From contig CAIZPP010000013.1 of the NCBI GenBank assembly GCA_903934875.1, positions 1 through 54,626 of the forward strand: a DNA stretch of 54,626 nucleotides, in the 5' to 3' direction. Below are positions 54,243-54,626 of this stretch, piece after piece. The notes below the pieces were generated by a model that saw only the letters and a list, made by a program, of their open reading frames with translations, was not told where the DNA came from and did not search any database. The DNA is from an uncultured Methylococcaceae bacterium (GTDB taxonomy: Bacteria > Pseudomonadota > Gammaproteobacteria > Methylococcales > Methylococcaceae). The first letter of the stretch is position 1; each line of letters opens with the position of its first letter. The position numbers and the translations under genes were made by a program.

Positions 54243-54626
54243 AGAGTTACTTGGTAGTGGGTAGGATAGCGCAGGTTATTCGTTTAACCTGCGGGGTTAA
54301 AGGAATGTCTGTTTTAAGTATATTTTTAAGATGAAAATGCTGTACATGAATATATCCAAATGCTTCACACACCCTTTTAAGAAATATAAGCCAACCAATC
54401 ATGTAAACACGTATAATAATACACTAATGGTCTTCCCTCAACGCTGTAAGGCGCAACAGGCATGTTCCGTTGTTTTGGCAAGGTCTTTTGTTGACCATCA
54501 AAACGGCCTATGTGCCATTTTTCACCCCTAGGAGTCCCGATTTGCATTTATGTACAGCGTTTTTTCTCAACAAAGAAAAATAATAAAGGGCACCCAATCA
54601 AACCATCCTGCGTTTGAATTGCTTTG
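54243..54626. other. right-end intergenic
   Basis: About 380 bases upstream of the SulP gene, to the window edge. Imperfect inverted ends (gctgtacat near 54340, atgtacagc near 54550) enclose about 220 bases that could be a decayed small element. The last 58 bases are dispersed-repeat copy B. A 66-codon frame at 54331 has no homology and is not called. Confidence 0.4.
54569..54626 (+). repeat. 58-bp dispersed repeat, copy B
   Basis: Matches 10642-10699 at about 46 of 58 positions without gaps, in the same orientation. The repeat may continue beyond the window edge. Confidence 0.7.

Noticed and set aside
54331-54531. 66-codon frame at the right end
   Set aside because: AT-rich sequence without homology or ribosome site, and flanked by repeat-like sequence.

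Overview
The window looks chromosomal and gammaproteobacterial. It carries a complete dcw (division and cell wall) cluster in the order mraZ-rsmH-ftsL-ftsI-murE-murF-mraY-murD-ftsW-murG-murC-murB-ddl-ftsQ-ftsA-ftsZ-lpxC, all on the minus strand, followed by secA; MurE has the DNPR motif typical of meso-diaminopimelate ligases. A recC-recB pair fits the same lineage. The mix of FGE-sulfatase-fold, Rpn (PD-(D/E)XK) and DUF3782 proteins with many palindromic intergenic repeats is reminiscent of methanotroph- or Thiotrichales-like genomes, but that is only an impression.

Layout. 1-1860: a short acyltransferase and a methyltransferase downstream of secA. 1861-4587: secA. 4945-10370: accessory DNA between secA and dciA, holding an Rpn-family nuclease with a 12-bp tandem repeat and a decaying VWA-PP2C-kinase-FGE signalling locus resembling the TerY-P triad. 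In that locus the VWA gene has lost its middle, the PP2C gene has an in-frame amber near its start, and the FGE gene has a 2-nt frameshift; only the kinase is intact. 10747-11205: dciA. 11292-29914: lpxC and the dcw operon, driven by a clear promoter with four 10-nt-spaced MraZ boxes.

30335-41671: the most interesting region. Back to back with mraZ lies a plus-strand set encoding an FHA protein, a PP2C phosphatase, a membrane-anchored Ser/Thr kinase and two TPR envelope proteins. After an opposite-strand sigma-like regulator comes a second SEDS glycosyltransferase and transpeptidase pair. The gene content recalls the mycobacterial fhaB-pstP-rodA-pbpA-pknA/B locus and suggests a dedicated peptidoglycan synthase under phosphorylation control. 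The link between the two halves is inferred from proximity.

41672-43543: a graveyard of Rpn and PIN-like fragments, palindromic repeats and a DUF4258-DUF2283 toxin-antitoxin-like fusion. 43544-50424: recC and recB without recD. 50412-52436: a small lipoprotein, an exported protein, a DUF3782-type coiled-coil nuclease-like protein with 54-bp repeats, and an antitoxin fragment. 52581-54206: a SulP anion transporter. No rRNA, tRNA, CRISPR array or intact insertion sequence was seen.
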